A stretch of 64,000 bases of DNA from Beggiatoa leptomitoformis (GCF_001305575.3 NZ_CP012373.2:3048261-3112260); one strand, 5' to 3'. Counted from the first letter of the stretch, positions 9,784-18,198 are shown. The notes: a model not told the origin generated them from the letters alone. Made by a program: numbers and translations.

Positions 9784-10983
9784 TTACCCCACCTTAACCA
9801 CGCCATTCACCGTTAAAGAAAGCGTTTCTAAACTTTCCAAGCCTTCATTATCCACAACTTTCACAGCGATGCAGTGATTCCCAGCATTAAACTTGTGGGT
9901 TTGCTTGCCTTCTTTATCAATCATCTCATCTGCTTTAAAGCCTGCTTCTGCTTCGTAAGAAAAATCCCAAGCATAAAACTCAATGCCTGCTTCGGATTCT
10001 CCCGTGGCAATGAATTCGATTTCTCGTAAGTTTTTCGCATCTAAACCCAAATCATTGAAGACTAGCGTTAGTTTTGGCTTTTTCGCGATGGGGACAAATT
10101 CCTCAACCGTGACCAGTTGAATAATTAAACCTTCTTGATTTTTCAGGCGTGCTACTTCTTGAATTGCGCCTTTACCAAAACTGAAGGCTATCAGCACACC
10201 GACGGGCTTTTGTTCTGCCTTGAGTCTGTCAAATAGATTTTTATCAAAGCGTTCACAGGCGGATTTAAAATTATCCACAACATTACGCCCCACATTGTCA
10301 GAGCGTTTGACTTGAATGGGAACGCCTTCTTTAGTCTTGCCATCTGTACCAGAATCACCGCGCTGTTTGGTGTTTGGCGTGCCGCCGTATTGTTTCACTA
10401 TCCAAGTTTCAAACTCGAAAGCATCTGAATAGCGCAGGGTGTCGTAATCGTATTTGTGCAAATGCAGTGAGAATGGTGCAGAAAATAAGTCTTTCTGTTT
10501 CTGCAAGCGCATTTCTGAGACTTTAACGGCTTGTACAGATTGGTCAATCCCAATCCATTGGCGTTTATGTTTATCTGCCACCGCTACCGTTGTGCCACCA
10601 CCTAAAAATGGGTCAAGAATCACGTCGCCTTCATTGCTTGCACACAATACGATCCTTTCAAGCAATGCTTCAGGTTTTTGTGTTGGATAGCCTATAGCCT
10701 CATTCCCTTTTATGGGGGGAATATCGTCAATGATTGATTGCTGAATTTTCCCTTCACTCAAACTTGAATAGTTTTTATATGAGGGCAGGCTACCTTTGTT
10801 CTTAGCATGAATAATAACTCCTTTTTCATCAAGAAAATCTAATATTTCCAGTAAGTTTAGTTCTGATGAAACGTTTAGCATACTTTTTAAATTATTAGGA
10901 ATAGCCCAATGTCGACCCTTTTCTGTCGGGTTATAGTCTTTCCAAATTTCACCAGAAAAACCATTACGAACACCCGCGCCTGT
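9784..10983 (-). pseudogene. DNA methyltransferase/nuclease fusion, 3' part (split by IS copy 1)
   Basis: Encodes residues 173-571 of a protein whose first 172 residues lie at 11837-12352. Removing the IS and one TA restores an uninterrupted frame of 572 codons. This part carries the beta-class methyltransferase SAM motif DPFLGGGTT (about residue 296), then a PD-(D/E)XK nuclease-like region with GDSGTDG and IQVKRSDN (D386, Q396-K398) as in Mrr-type restriction domains, and a C-terminal beta-rich Ig/PKD-like stretch (HKFNAGNHCIAVKVVDNE). A methylase and nuclease in one chain suggests a single-polypeptide restriction-modification enzyme. A 365-codon frame from ATG 10881 remains open, but it lacks the DPPF motif and is unlikely to be active. 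Confidence 0.85.
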
Positions 10984-10985
10984 TA

Positions 10986-11836
10986 GAGCGTGTCATCAAA
11001 TAGTAAAAAGTGTTATATTATAAATATATACCCAGATATCGCCAAGGATAAAACAATGAGTCGTCGCTATGCCTTAACCGATGAACAATGGTCAAAACTA
11101 GAACCGCTACTCCCTGGGCGTAAAGGACATGTCGGGATGACGGCTAAAGATAACCGCTTGTTTATTGATGCTGTTCTATTCCGTTATCGCAGTGGCATTC
11201 CTTGGCGCGACCTCCCCGAACGCTTTGGTGATTTCCGTGTCGTCCATACCCGCTTCAGTCGTTGGTCTAAAAAAGGTGTCTGGGAACGTGTTTTCAAGAT
11301 ACTAAGTGCCGATGCCGATAATGAATATGCCATGATAGACAGCACAATAGTTAGAGCGCATCAACATAGTAGTGGTGGTGGTGCAGATGAAGCCATTGGA
11401 CGTAGCGCAGGGGGTTTAAGTACCAAGATTAACTCCGTTGTTGACGCACTGGGCAATCCGACCCTTTTTTTTTGACTGCGGGACAGGCAAGCGACCTTGA
11501 AGGGGCTGATGCTCTTATTCCTCAGATAAAGGCAAACGCTTTATTGGCTGATAAGGCTTATGATGCTGATGAACGGGTTAGAGATGTTTTAAAACAGAAA
11601 AGCATAGAACCTGTGATTCCGTTCAGGAAAAATCGTTTAAATCCACCTGACTATGATAAAGTCCTTTATAAGGCACGTTATTTAATCGAGCATTTCTTCG
11701 GTAAATTAAAGCAATACCGCGCCATAGCTACACGATATGATAAACGCGCTAGGAATTTCTTAAGTGGGGTTTATTTGGCTTCTACCTTGATTCTTTTGGC
11801 TTGAACCTTTAACCCTTCTTATTTGATGACAGGCTC
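10986..11836 (+). mobile_element. IS5-family (IS427-like) insertion sequence, copy 1, 851 bp
   Basis: Ends are GAGCGTGTCATCAAATA on the left and the complement of GAGCCTGTCATCAAATA on the right. It is flanked by a TA duplication (10984-10985 and 11837-11838), as in the IS427 group. It carries a two-frame DDE transposase. Its predicted proteins are identical to those of copy 3 (21123-21973), which implies recent movement. Confidence 0.93.
11056..11804 (+). CDS. IS5/IS427-type transposase, two frames joined by -1 frameshift (copy 1)
   Basis: DDE transposase that cuts and pastes the 851-bp element. Frame A starts at ATG 11056, with AAGGA seven bases upstream, reads MSRRYALTDEQWSKLEPLLP and stops at 11475. 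Frame B runs to 11804. They meet at a run of nine T (CCCTTTTTTTTTGACTG), where a -1 slip would join NPTLFF to LTAGQASDL, a join that matches single-frame IS5 transposases. Catalytic residues: first Asp in MIDSTIVRAH (frame A), second Asp in LADKAYDAD and Glu in YLIEHFFGKL (frame B). A longer GTG start at 10990 lies inside the terminal repeat and is unlikely. Confidence 0.9.
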
Positions 11837-12352
11837 TAAGTCAGCACGTTTATATTTTCCGAACTCATCTTCATACTTAAACACTGCTGCATATTTATCT
11901 GAATATCCAACTTTAATTGAGTTAAAGTTATAATTGGATGTTTTAGAATAAAAATATATTGTGTCATGAATCTGTGGAAATCGTTTTGCCGAATTATGGC
12001 TAGAAGTTCTTTTCCATATAAGTTCACTGCGAAAGTTACTATCGTTGAAAACCTTGTCAAGTATCAGCACTCGAATGTAAGCATTTGCGTGGTCATCGCA
12101 ATGCAAGAAAATAGACCCTGTGGGCTTTAGAATGCGGTGCATTTCTTCAACACGTTCTTTTAACCAAGCAATGTAATGGTCAACACCGCCAGACCAGCGG
12201 TCTTCAAAGCTGCGGACTTCGCCCTTGTCGCCCCAGATAACTTCATAGTTACGATTAGAGAAAAACGGGGGGTCTAAATAGATTAAATCGACGGATTCGG
12301 ATTCAAGGCTTTTCAGAATTTCTAAATTGTCGCCTAGGATAAGTCTGTTCAT
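11837..12352 (-). pseudogene. DNA methyltransferase/nuclease fusion, 5' part
   Basis: The first 172 codons of the enzyme broken by IS copy 1. It holds the beta-class N4/N6 methyltransferase catalytic motif DPPF at residues 27-30, in VDLIYLDPPFFSNRNYE, and target-recognition sequence after it. The frame meets the IS at codon L172 (TTA, which includes the duplicated TA). Beyond it the reading frame runs only a few codons into the IS before a stop. The original start at ATG 12352 is intact, so a truncated catalytic fragment might still be made. Confidence 0.85.
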
Positions 12353-12481
12353 TGGGTGAGCTTTCGTGAGTGAAAGCGTGGGATTTTAACACGGTGGGCG
12401 AATCTTTTTATAAAACATACTTGTTTTTAGTGTTAAATAACGCACATTTAACAATGTTATTTTCACGCAAAGGACATGGTT

Positions 12482-12541
12482 ATGCCAAAATTTACGCAAG
12501 CTGATTTATTGAACCCAACATCGTTTGATTGGAAAAGAGTA
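12482..12541 (+). pseudogene. 5' head of a lost gene, divergent from the methyltransferase
   Basis: ATG 12482 has an ideal ribosome site (AAAGGA, seven bases upstream) and reads MPKFTQADLLNPTSFDWKR. The sequence then changes into unrelated bases, and the frame ends at 12646 without resembling a protein. The position suggests the start of a partner or neighbouring gene whose body was deleted. The family is not recognised. Confidence 0.4.
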
Positions 12542-12560
12542 GTAAACCTTAATCTTCGGG

Positions 12561-12800
12561 TTAATCTGAGGGGCTTTTTTTCGTTCTGCGAGAGGTTTCG
12601 ATTTCTCGCAAGCTTTTCGCGATTGGGACAAATTTCTCAATATTAAAAATTGATATATTACAATCGGCTAGTTCATAACAATTACTTGTAGTAGCAGATA
12701 TAGAAGAAGATAACGCGCTACTTCCGTAAAAAGCTAAAAAGGGCTGTTCACACAGCCCTAACCACTCATTACAAAATCGATAATATTTTTTAGTGTCCTT
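12561..12800 (-). pseudogene. Relic of a gene related to the methyltransferase/nuclease fusion
   Basis: An open frame of 80 codons with no start, between stops at 12801-12803 and 12561-12563. Its end, IEKFVPIAKSLREIET, matches EEFVPIAKK...NLREIEF of the enzyme at 9784-10983 at near-identical DNA. The relic lacks 48 bases that in the other gene lie between two GCGAAA words, as expected for a slippage deletion. The upstream part (WLGLCEQPFLAFYG) has no counterpart that I recognise. A GGGCTGT/ACAGCCC hairpin lies at 12741-12758. Confidence 0.55.
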
Positions 12801-12869
12801 CTACTCATCTGCTGTTTTTTTCGATAAACCTTTTATTTTTTGACGCTGTCAAAATGATATTTGTGCATA

Positions 12870-12875
12870 TATAAT
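12870..12875 (+). promoter_or_regulatory. Candidate -10 box (TATAAT) of the RNA gene
   Basis: A perfect TATAAT hexamer lies seven to eight bases before the first stem of the candidate RNA. A TTGACG at 12840-12845 is too far upstream (24 bases) to be an ideal -35, and nothing closer matches well. Confidence 0.4.
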
Positions 12876-12877
12876 GA

Positions 12878-13035
12878 GACTATGAGACGCGATAGTCGGT
12901 GTCCCTTAATTGGGTAGCTCTCACGACACCACTTTAAAAGTGGTTTCCACCAAAGTGTGGTTATAATCAAGATGCCCGACAGCAAAATTAGAATTGTTTG
13001 GAGCTGGACGAACCCCCTAATTTAGGGGGTTTTTG
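12878..13035 (+). ncRNA. Candidate structured non-coding RNA, family not recognised
   Basis: No reading frame covers this stretch, but it is dense in complementary arms. They include GACTAT (12878-12883) with ATAGTC (12892-12897), GGTGTC (12898-12903) with GACACC (12925-12930), ACTT with AAGT around 12931-12941, CCAC with GTGG around 12948-12960, and a strong terminator (ACCCCCTAA/TTTAGGGGGT then T-run) at 13011-13035. Alternative long-range pairing of GTCGG (12896-12900) with CCGAC (about 12976-12980) is possible. A TATAAT lies just upstream. It does not look like 6S, SRP, tmRNA, RNase P or a common riboswitch to me. Neighbours are restriction-gene relics and a small orphan protein on the other strand. 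Confidence 0.5.
13011..13035 (+). terminator. Rho-independent terminator of the candidate RNA
   Basis: ACCCCCTAA / TTTAGGGGGT stem followed by TTTTT. Confidence 0.8.
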
Positions 13036-13198
13036 CTTTGTATAGTTTTTATTTTAAATATTTTGATAGCAATATACAAAACTTAGTGGAACTACCTCTA
13101 ACATCATTGGGACGGTTTGTACGAAAATGAGCACTACGTACCCACAATTCTAGGGAAGGATTTCTATTAGATTTATAATCCAGTTTCATACAAATATA

Positions 13199-13585
13199 CT
13201 AACCATCATGCCCACCCTGATTACTGGATTGTTCCTGTCTATAGATAATTTCATGGGAATTTCCTTGTAAACACCCCTTGTAATTCAATCCTCTTATAAT
13301 ATCAGGAAGAGATTTTGAAAACTCCCAACGTTTAGGGCAAAAGACACGCTCTTCCTTTGTACCATCCTTTCTTGTTTCTATACGAAATACAGGCTCTTTT
13401 CCACCGTCTTCTTGTTTTTTTGTATAACAGTGATATGAAAACTCGACCCTTACGTCTATATTTTTTATTTCATTGTCTAGTTTTACCTCAAAACTGGTTT
13501 GAAACCCTTTAAGGTGAGATATGTCATACTCTTCACCTGTATCTGGATTTACCCACTTTCTACCTTCTTCACTTTTTTTATGCAC
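13199..13585 (-). CDS. Small conserved-looking hypothetical protein
   Basis: A 128-residue soluble protein, probably from GTG 13585 (GTG CAT AAA). The N terminus GRKWVNPDTGEEYDISHLKG, a middle VEFSYHCYTKK and the later ERVFCPKRWEFSKSLPDII recall small accessory proteins labelled in some genomes as stationary-phase growth adaptation proteins. That is a recollection, and no biochemical role can be inferred. Three cysteines and one CPKRW motif are the most distinctive points. It begins about ten bases after the stop of an older relic frame, so it may once have been the second gene of a pair. The C-terminal QEQSSNQGGHDG tail looks disordered. Confidence 0.55.
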   Translation of the reverse strand: MHKKSEEGRKWVNPDTGEEYDISHLKGFQTSFEVKLDNEIKNIDVRVEFSYHCYTKKQEDGGKEPVFRIETRKDGTKEERVFCPKRWEFSKSLPDIIRGLNYKGCLQGNSHEIIYRQEQSSNQGGHDG

Positions 13586-13951
13586 TCAAATTAATCCATA
13601 TCGCGCGTTATCTCGGCACTATAAATTAAAGTCACTTCTTCAACAATGCTTCCTTTTCGCTGTCTTGCGATTGCCTGCACTGGTTGCTGTGGTGTAAAAC
13701 GGTCATTTTTATGTGCTATTTAGCTTGTACGCACACACACTTATTTCCTCATTGCCAGCACGATAAACAGGCTTAATACCCAAAACAGAACCAATTCAAA
13801 AATGAGTGTATGCAAAAAATCATGCCTTAATCGTTGAATAACGAATAGGAAGTAGAGATATGTTACTGGATTTATAACGTATAGTCGTTACACTCTAGTG
13901 GTTGTATTCACAATAGAAACCTATTACTATCCAATCAAGAGGCTCTCTACA
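13586..13951. other. Region without intact gene; two minus-strand relic frames
   Basis: On the minus strand, a start-less frame ending near 13597 reads IARQRKGSIVEEVTLIYSAE and stops ten bases before the orphan gene. Upstream of it, another start-less frame (about 13750-13880) encodes a hydrophobic stretch ending LSLFIVLAMRK. Both look like C-terminal remains of deleted genes. The promoter of the PilZ gene must lie in the last hundred bases. Confidence 0.35.
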
Positions 13952-14299
13952 ATGCAAGATCGTCATAAACCACGTAGCCAATTAACCAGTTATTTAGATG
14001 TGATAGACCCTATTTCTGCACAAATTATGGGCTATTTGGGTGATGTGTCGAAAGAAGGGATGATGATATTGACGGAGCAAGCCGTTAATTTACATGATGT
14101 TCATGAGTTAGCATTACGTATGCCTCAGCAAGCCTCCTTTCATAAGCAATGGGTGACTGTTAAAGCAGAAGTCCGTTGGATTCGTGAGAATGCGTTTAAT
14201 CCACATTTACGACGTGTTGGTTTTCGTTTTTTACATGTCGCACCTGAAGATGTACCATTATTGGAAATCTTAGCCCATTCTTTAGCGCAAAATGGTTAG
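13952..14299 (+). CDS. PilZ-domain protein, predicted c-di-GMP binder
   Basis: A 115-residue single-domain protein. The PilZ signature is present: RHKPR at residues 4-8 (RxxxR) and a DVSKEGM turn at about 30-36 (D/NxSxxG). It is likely a cytoplasmic c-di-GMP receptor that acts by protein contact. ATG 13952 is used because RxxxR then sits at the very N terminus and AGAGG lies nine bases upstream; the longer frame from 13898 adds unrelated residues. The membrane glycosyltransferase 56 bases downstream may be cotranscribed, which would suggest c-di-GMP control of an envelope glycan, but this is only positional. Confidence 0.8.
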   Translation: MQDRHKPRSQLTSYLDVIDPISAQIMGYLGDVSKEGMMILTEQAVNLHDVHELALRMPQQASFHKQWVTVKAEVRWIRENAFNPHLRRVGFRFLHVAPEDVPLLEILAHSLAQNG

Positions 14300-14355
14300 A
14301 ATTTATAGTTAATTCAATTTATAAAAACCACTTTTATGCAGGTATCTTTATTCTT

Positions 14356-16026
14356 ATGTCCACTGTCAATCAGTCTATTTTTTTGGATAGAAAAGTTTTT
14401 TATACTGTTATATTGATTAGTTTTATCGTAGTAATAGCTGTTCTTAAACTTACCCCTTTTGGTGCAGCTTCTACAACGGATTCTTTTACTTATATCGAAG
14501 CTGCCGAAAATTTTAAACAGGGTAAGGGGGTAATATTAGATAGTTATGCAATGGGTCAAGAAGGGGAAGCTGTGCCTTTTACAACGTGGCCGCCTTTATA
14601 TCCGATGGTTATTGCCGCTTTTCTTGCCGATAATACGCTTCCTTTTTACAGTGTTGCTCAATTGTCATTACTTCTTTTGTTAATCAGTGTATTGAGTTTT
14701 TTCTTTTTAATTAAAAAAGTTGCGGGGTATCCATTAGCCATCATTGGAGCGACTGTATTTTTAACCGCTAGTTCAACGGTTTTAATTTTTACCTACGCAT
14801 GGAGTGAAACTTTATTCACGGCTTTATTGATTTTGGCTTGTTGGAGTTTGGTTTATTGCATAGAGGCGGCGCAAAAAGAGGCGGTTTTAGCACATTTGGG
14901 ATATTTGTGTTTGTTAACCTTGTGCGTACTCGGCTTGTTTTACACCCGTTATGCGGGATTGTGGTTAGGGGTGTTAATCCCTGCGACATGGTTAGTCTTA
15001 CCTAATAAAGGTAAGTGGTTTACAGCTTATTTTGTAGCGAGTGTCGTTTATGCAGGATTTGTTGGTTATTTGTTGTGGCGCAATTATTTACTGGTAGGAG
15101 ATATATCAGGCGGGGAATTTAACAGCGAATACAATGAACCCCTGCGAATTGCAATACGCCCTATTTCCACAACCAGTTTTTTGGATAGGGTGATAGAAAT
15201 GCAGAATGCACTTTTAGCGTTATTACCCGTTAATACGTCTATTATTTTTCTTGTGTTACTCTTTTGTCTTGCTGGCATGAGTGCCTTTTTAACATGGCGA
15301 TTCAGTACGGTCTCGTTAATAAATAATGAAGCGGTCGCCTATTATGGAAAAAAGCTTATTTTTATTAGTTTTCTGGGGATTGTGTCTTATATTGGTGGAT
15401 TTATTTATATGGGACTTGTCAAAAGTCTTCCTACTTACGAATTGCGTTATATAGGCTTATTAACGCCGCTATTCGTCATTATTTTACTCTTTAGCCTAGC
15501 GTATGCTTGCCAAGCACAGAATAGGGTGATTGGTATGATAACAACGGGGTTAGTCAGTTTCTTGATGATAAGTATGATATTTCAGGGGGGAATATATTAT
15601 AAAAATGCGATTGTTCATTGGAATACGCAGCCATTGATGCTTTATCCAACGGATGTAACAGAGAAAGACTATTTTTTCAATGGAACATTACCCCTTGAAA
15701 TAAATTCACATTACAAACTTTTACAGCAAATTTCCAAGCAAAGCGTAGATTCTCCTTTATTCTTTGTCGAACGACCGCGTTTCATTCGGTTATCGGCCAT
15801 TTACCCAGCGGTAAAACTCTTTCCTATCGAGATTAATGATTACACTATTAATCAGTTGAATCATTATACGGATAAATCTGCTTATATCCTGTTATTCGCA
15901 CAAACGGAAATTCAGAAGTTAGAGAAGTATTACGGTACAGAAAAATTCATACAATTACCCTATAACAAAGATTATTTTGAAAAAATTGGCGTTTTTCTGT
16001 TGCCATTACCATTGCCATTGCGTTAG
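14356..16026 (+). CDS. GT39/ArnT-like polytopic membrane glycosyltransferase
   Basis: A 556-residue protein with about ten to twelve hydrophobic segments, the first at about 15-33. The first extracytoplasmic loop carries an acidic motif (TTDSFTYIEAA, D42) followed by PFTTWPPLYP, as in GT-C enzymes of the dolichyl-phosphate mannosyltransferase/ArnT kind. These transfer a sugar from a polyprenyl-phosphate donor to a lipid or protein acceptor on the periplasmic side. The C-terminal third is a soluble domain. Acceptor and sugar cannot be inferred. It follows the PilZ gene closely, and a hairpin downstream (16038-16057) probably ends the transcript. Confidence 0.72.
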   Translation: MSTVNQSIFLDRKVFYTVILISFIVVIAVLKLTPFGAASTTDSFTYIEAAENFKQGKGVILDSYAMGQEGEAVPFTTWPPLYPMVIAAFLADNTLPFYSVAQLSLLLLLISVLSFFFLIKKVAGYPLAIIGATVFLTASSTVLIFTYAWSETLFTALLILACWSLVYCIEAAQKEAVLAHLGYLCLLTLCVLGLFYTRYAGLWLGVLIPATWLVLPNKGKWFTAYFVASVVYAGFVGYLLWRNYLLVGDISGGEFNSEYNEPLRIAIRPISTTSFLDRVIEMQNALLALLPVNTSIIFLVLLFCLAGMSAFLTWRFSTVSLINNEAVAYYGKKLIFISFLGIVSYIGGFIYMGLVKSLPTYELRYIGLLTPLFVIILLFSLAYACQAQNRVIGMITTGLVSFLMISMIFQGGIYYKNAIVHWNTQPLMLYPTDVTEKDYFFNGTLPLEINSHYKLLQQISKQSVDSPLFFVERPRFIRLSAIYPAVKLFPIEINDYTINQLNHYTDKSAYILLFAQTEIQKLEKYYGTEKFIQLPYNKDYFEKIGVFLLPLPLPLR

Positions 16027-16037
16027 TTCGGCAACTG

Positions 16038-16057
16038 GGGACGAATAAAATCGTCCC
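16038..16057. terminator. Hairpin between convergent genes
   Basis: GGGACGA (16038-16044) pairs with TCGTCCC (16051-16057) around a six-base loop. There are AT-rich flanks on both sides, so it could serve both strands. Confidence 0.65.
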
Positions 16058-16064
16058 TATACAA

Positions 16065-16367
16065 TTATTTATTTTGTACTAACACCCAAGGTTTAACCAC
16101 GACCGCCCATAATTGTGTGTTATTTTCATACCATTCTTTTGCTTGCTCGTCACGCACTTTGCCAACTTTTTCCGCCTGCATCCAGTCAGCTAACAGGGCT
16201 TTATTATCCTTAGACATTTCTAAAGCAACCTGTACTAAATCCAAGTCACTACTGACAAAAATCAATACGCCACTGGCAAAAAAACGTTGTAATTCTTGCC
16301 ATGCAATCCGTGAGGTTTCTAAATTGACTTTTGCCTGAATAAGCGAGTTATCTTGTTCCATCATCAT
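16065..16367 (-). CDS. DUF2288 family protein
   Basis: About 100 residues, soluble, no known function. The body (EQDNSLIQAKVNLETSRIAW, VSSDLDLVQVA, NTQLWAVVVKPWVL) matches what I remember of DUF2288. Three ATG codons in a row (16367, 16364, 16361) are candidate starts and no clear ribosome site precedes them; the frame also extends back over the end of rsmD, so coupling to rsmD translation is likely. Last gene of the three-gene run 17638-16065. Confidence 0.72.
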   Translation of the reverse strand: MMMEQDNSLIQAKVNLETSRIAWQELQRFFASGVLIFVSSDLDLVQVALEMSKDNKALLADWMQAEKVGKVRDEQAKEWYENNTQLWAVVVKPWVLVQNK

Positions 16368-16390
16368 ATTATTAAGGTTTATATTAAGTT

Positions 16391-16969
16391 TTAGAATTGA
16401 ATCAATGACGCACAAACTTGTTTAGTCATTAACTGTTTAATCAGCGTACTACCTTGTGGTAAATCGGGCATGACTGTTTCACGCGACTGTTCTATATATA
16501 ACAAAGCGTTTGGTGCAAGCCAGCCATTTGTTAAAGTCTGTAAACAAGAGGTTAGTACATCACTGCTAAATGGGGGGTCAAGAAAAACAATGTTAAATGG
16601 TGTCGGTTGATTGGCTAAATAACGCAACGCATCTGCTTGAATAACTTCTACTTGTTTAGCATTAAATACGCTTGCCTGCTGTTGCAAATGATGAACAATA
16701 TCGCGTTCACGCTCCACCAAAACCACTGATTGCGCACCACGTGAAGCCGCTTCAAACCCTAATGCACCTGTTCCTGCAAATAAATCTAAACAGCGACTAG
16801 CAGGCAGACGCAAGGCTAACCAATTAAATAACGTTTCTCGTACCCTATCTGCGGTGGGGCGTAAGTCAGGTTTATCTAATACGGATAATTTACGTCCACG
16901 CCATTCCCCCGCGATAATGCGAATTTTGCCTGTCGGTTGTTTGTGGGCAGTCATGGTTAATTTTGCCAT
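16391..16969 (-). CDS. rsmD: 16S rRNA (guanine966-N2)-methyltransferase
   Basis: A 192-residue SAM-dependent enzyme that methylates G966 of 16S rRNA in the 30S subunit. Typical features: GEWRGRKLSVLD then RPTADRVRETLFNWL near the N terminus, SAM motif LDLFAGTGALGFEAASRG at about 61-78, and catalytic motif VFLDPPF at about 128-134. The start codon abuts the stop of the upstream unknown gene, and its end overlaps the DUF2288 frame, so the three genes appear to be one operon. Confidence 0.95.
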   Translation of the reverse strand: MAKLTMTAHKQPTGKIRIIAGEWRGRKLSVLDKPDLRPTADRVRETLFNWLALRLPASRCLDLFAGTGALGFEAASRGAQSVVLVERERDIVHHLQQQASVFNAKQVEVIQADALRYLANQPTPFNIVFLDPPFSSDVLTSCLQTLTNGWLAPNALLYIEQSRETVMPDLPQGSTLIKQLMTKQVCASLIQF

Positions 16970-17638
16970 TTATTTTTTAGTGATTAATAATGCAATAGTT
17001 TGTAAAATATGTTTTTTTGCCGCCATAATGTGCAAACGTGCTTGAATTGTACCTGTGTTCCATGATGTTTCGGTGGTTTCAGCAATATCTAGGGCATGTA
17101 AAGCAGTCGCTAACTGTTGCTGTATCATATTATTACTATTAGTTTTATTGCCAATCATTGGACTGGGGATTGAAGGGACACACACGCTTGCATCAGGACT
17201 GATTTCATCCATAACCCTGTCAAAAGAAGATAGTTTTATGGCAGGGGGGACAATATCCGTTGCCTCTCTTTCTGCATACGGAACAAAATTTCTTTCTTGT
17301 TCTGTCAGATGTTTTAGTAGCCAATGATGCACGGTTGTTAAATTTGCCTCGGAAATGTTCCAGACGGCAAAGCTTTCTGTCAACTGTGTGGGGCGGTTTT
17401 GTGCATCAATGAATAATTCACTGATTAAACAGCGAATACCTGTGAAATAACCAAGAATAGGTTCATCAGAAAAGGCTTCAAACCCCGTTGCGTCAAAGAA
17501 TTCTAAACTGGGTTCATCTTCATAATAGGTTAATGCGTCATCATCTCCATAATTTTCTGACTTACGAAGAATTTTAACGGAAAAACGTCGTCCATCATCA
17601 TTATAAAAAATCAGGAAATTGGTGTGCATAATGGGCAA
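16970..17638 (-). CDS. Hypothetical protein
   Basis: A 222-residue soluble protein, not recognised. The N-terminal half is acidic and beta-like (FLIFYNDDGRRFSVKILRKS, then DDDALTYYEDEPSLEFFD). The C-terminal 50 residues look helical (ATALHALDIAETTETSWNTG) and end in a basic-hydrophobic tail. No signal peptide or membrane segment is present. It lies directly upstream of rsmD with no gap, so it is probably cotranscribed, but its role need not be linked to rRNA. Confidence 0.6.
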   Translation of the reverse strand: MPIMHTNFLIFYNDDGRRFSVKILRKSENYGDDDALTYYEDEPSLEFFDATGFEAFSDEPILGYFTGIRCLISELFIDAQNRPTQLTESFAVWNISEANLTTVHHWLLKHLTEQERNFVPYAEREATDIVPPAIKLSSFDRVMDEISPDASVCVPSIPSPMIGNKTNSNNMIQQQLATALHALDIAETTETSWNTGTIQARLHIMAAKKHILQTIALLITKK

Positions 17639-17666
17639 TGAATGGCAAAAAGAATCATCAGAAACA

Positions 17667-17695
17667 GACCTGTTAGCGTAAGCAGATAACAGGTC
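17667..17695 (-). terminator. Hairpin after the 85-residue hypothetical gene
   Basis: Perfect nine-base stem GACCTGTTA/TAACAGGTC with an eleven-base loop. No strong T-run, so it may be a weak terminator or mRNA stabiliser. Confidence 0.5.
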
Positions 17696-17707
17696 ATTAT
17701 AAGGTAT

Positions 17708-17965
17708 TTAGTAATAGTCGTTTAGACGATTCACAATATTTTCGATAGCGTGGTCAGTACTGCCTTTTACAGGAAAATCTTTGCCTAGCTTTTGTACGTA
17801 TAGAATCGCATCGGGTTTGGGTCTGCCCGTTAATTTTACTAGAAACTCTTCAAACTGCCCTAACTGCACGTCAGCATAGACTTTACCTTGTAATTCGGCG
17901 GCATCTTTTGCACTAAGACTTTTTAAAAAAGCACGTAATTGTAATTTTTGCTTATCGGTCAACAT
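17708..17965 (-). CDS. Small hypothetical protein
   Basis: 85 residues, soluble, mostly helical. It begins MLTDKQKLQLRAFLKSLSAK and ends HAIENIVNRLNDYY. Not recognised. It has its own hairpin downstream and lies in a monocistronic position between the aldo/keto reductase and the rsmD operon. The composition looks like a real protein (no repeats, balanced residues). Confidence 0.55.
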   Translation of the reverse strand: MLTDKQKLQLRAFLKSLSAKDAAELQGKVYADVQLGQFEEFLVKLTGRPKPDAILYVQKLGKDFPVKGSTDHAIENIVNRLNDYY

Positions 17966-18105
17966 ATTGTTTTATCCAATGTTGCATTCTGCATCCACAT
18001 GATTAGCAGACGAATACCTAACCATTAGGCATCTGGTGCGATTATACCAGTCATTTTGTCATGTTAAGGGTAAAAATCAGCAAGGTATCTTTTTACAAAA
18101 ATAAA

Positions 18106-18138
18106 ACGGATAACACCGTTCAAAACGATGCTATCCGT
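18106..18138 (-). terminator. Hairpin downstream of the aldo/keto reductase
   Basis: ACGGATA (18106-18112) pairs with TATCCGT (18132-18138), with smaller complementary words inside (AACACCGTT/AACGATG). On the minus strand it is followed by TTTTATTTTTG. Confidence 0.6.
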
Positions 18139-18198
18139 GTTAATGGCTTAAATTTATTAAAGGCAATATATACAGCGGTTTAACAAAACAGGTTGTTT

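Noticed and set aside
12878-13035. 6S RNA, tracrRNA or omega-RNA identity for the candidate RNA
   Set aside because: No rod-like fold as in 6S, no CRISPR array or Cas gene, and no IscB/TnpB gene nearby; left as unknown.
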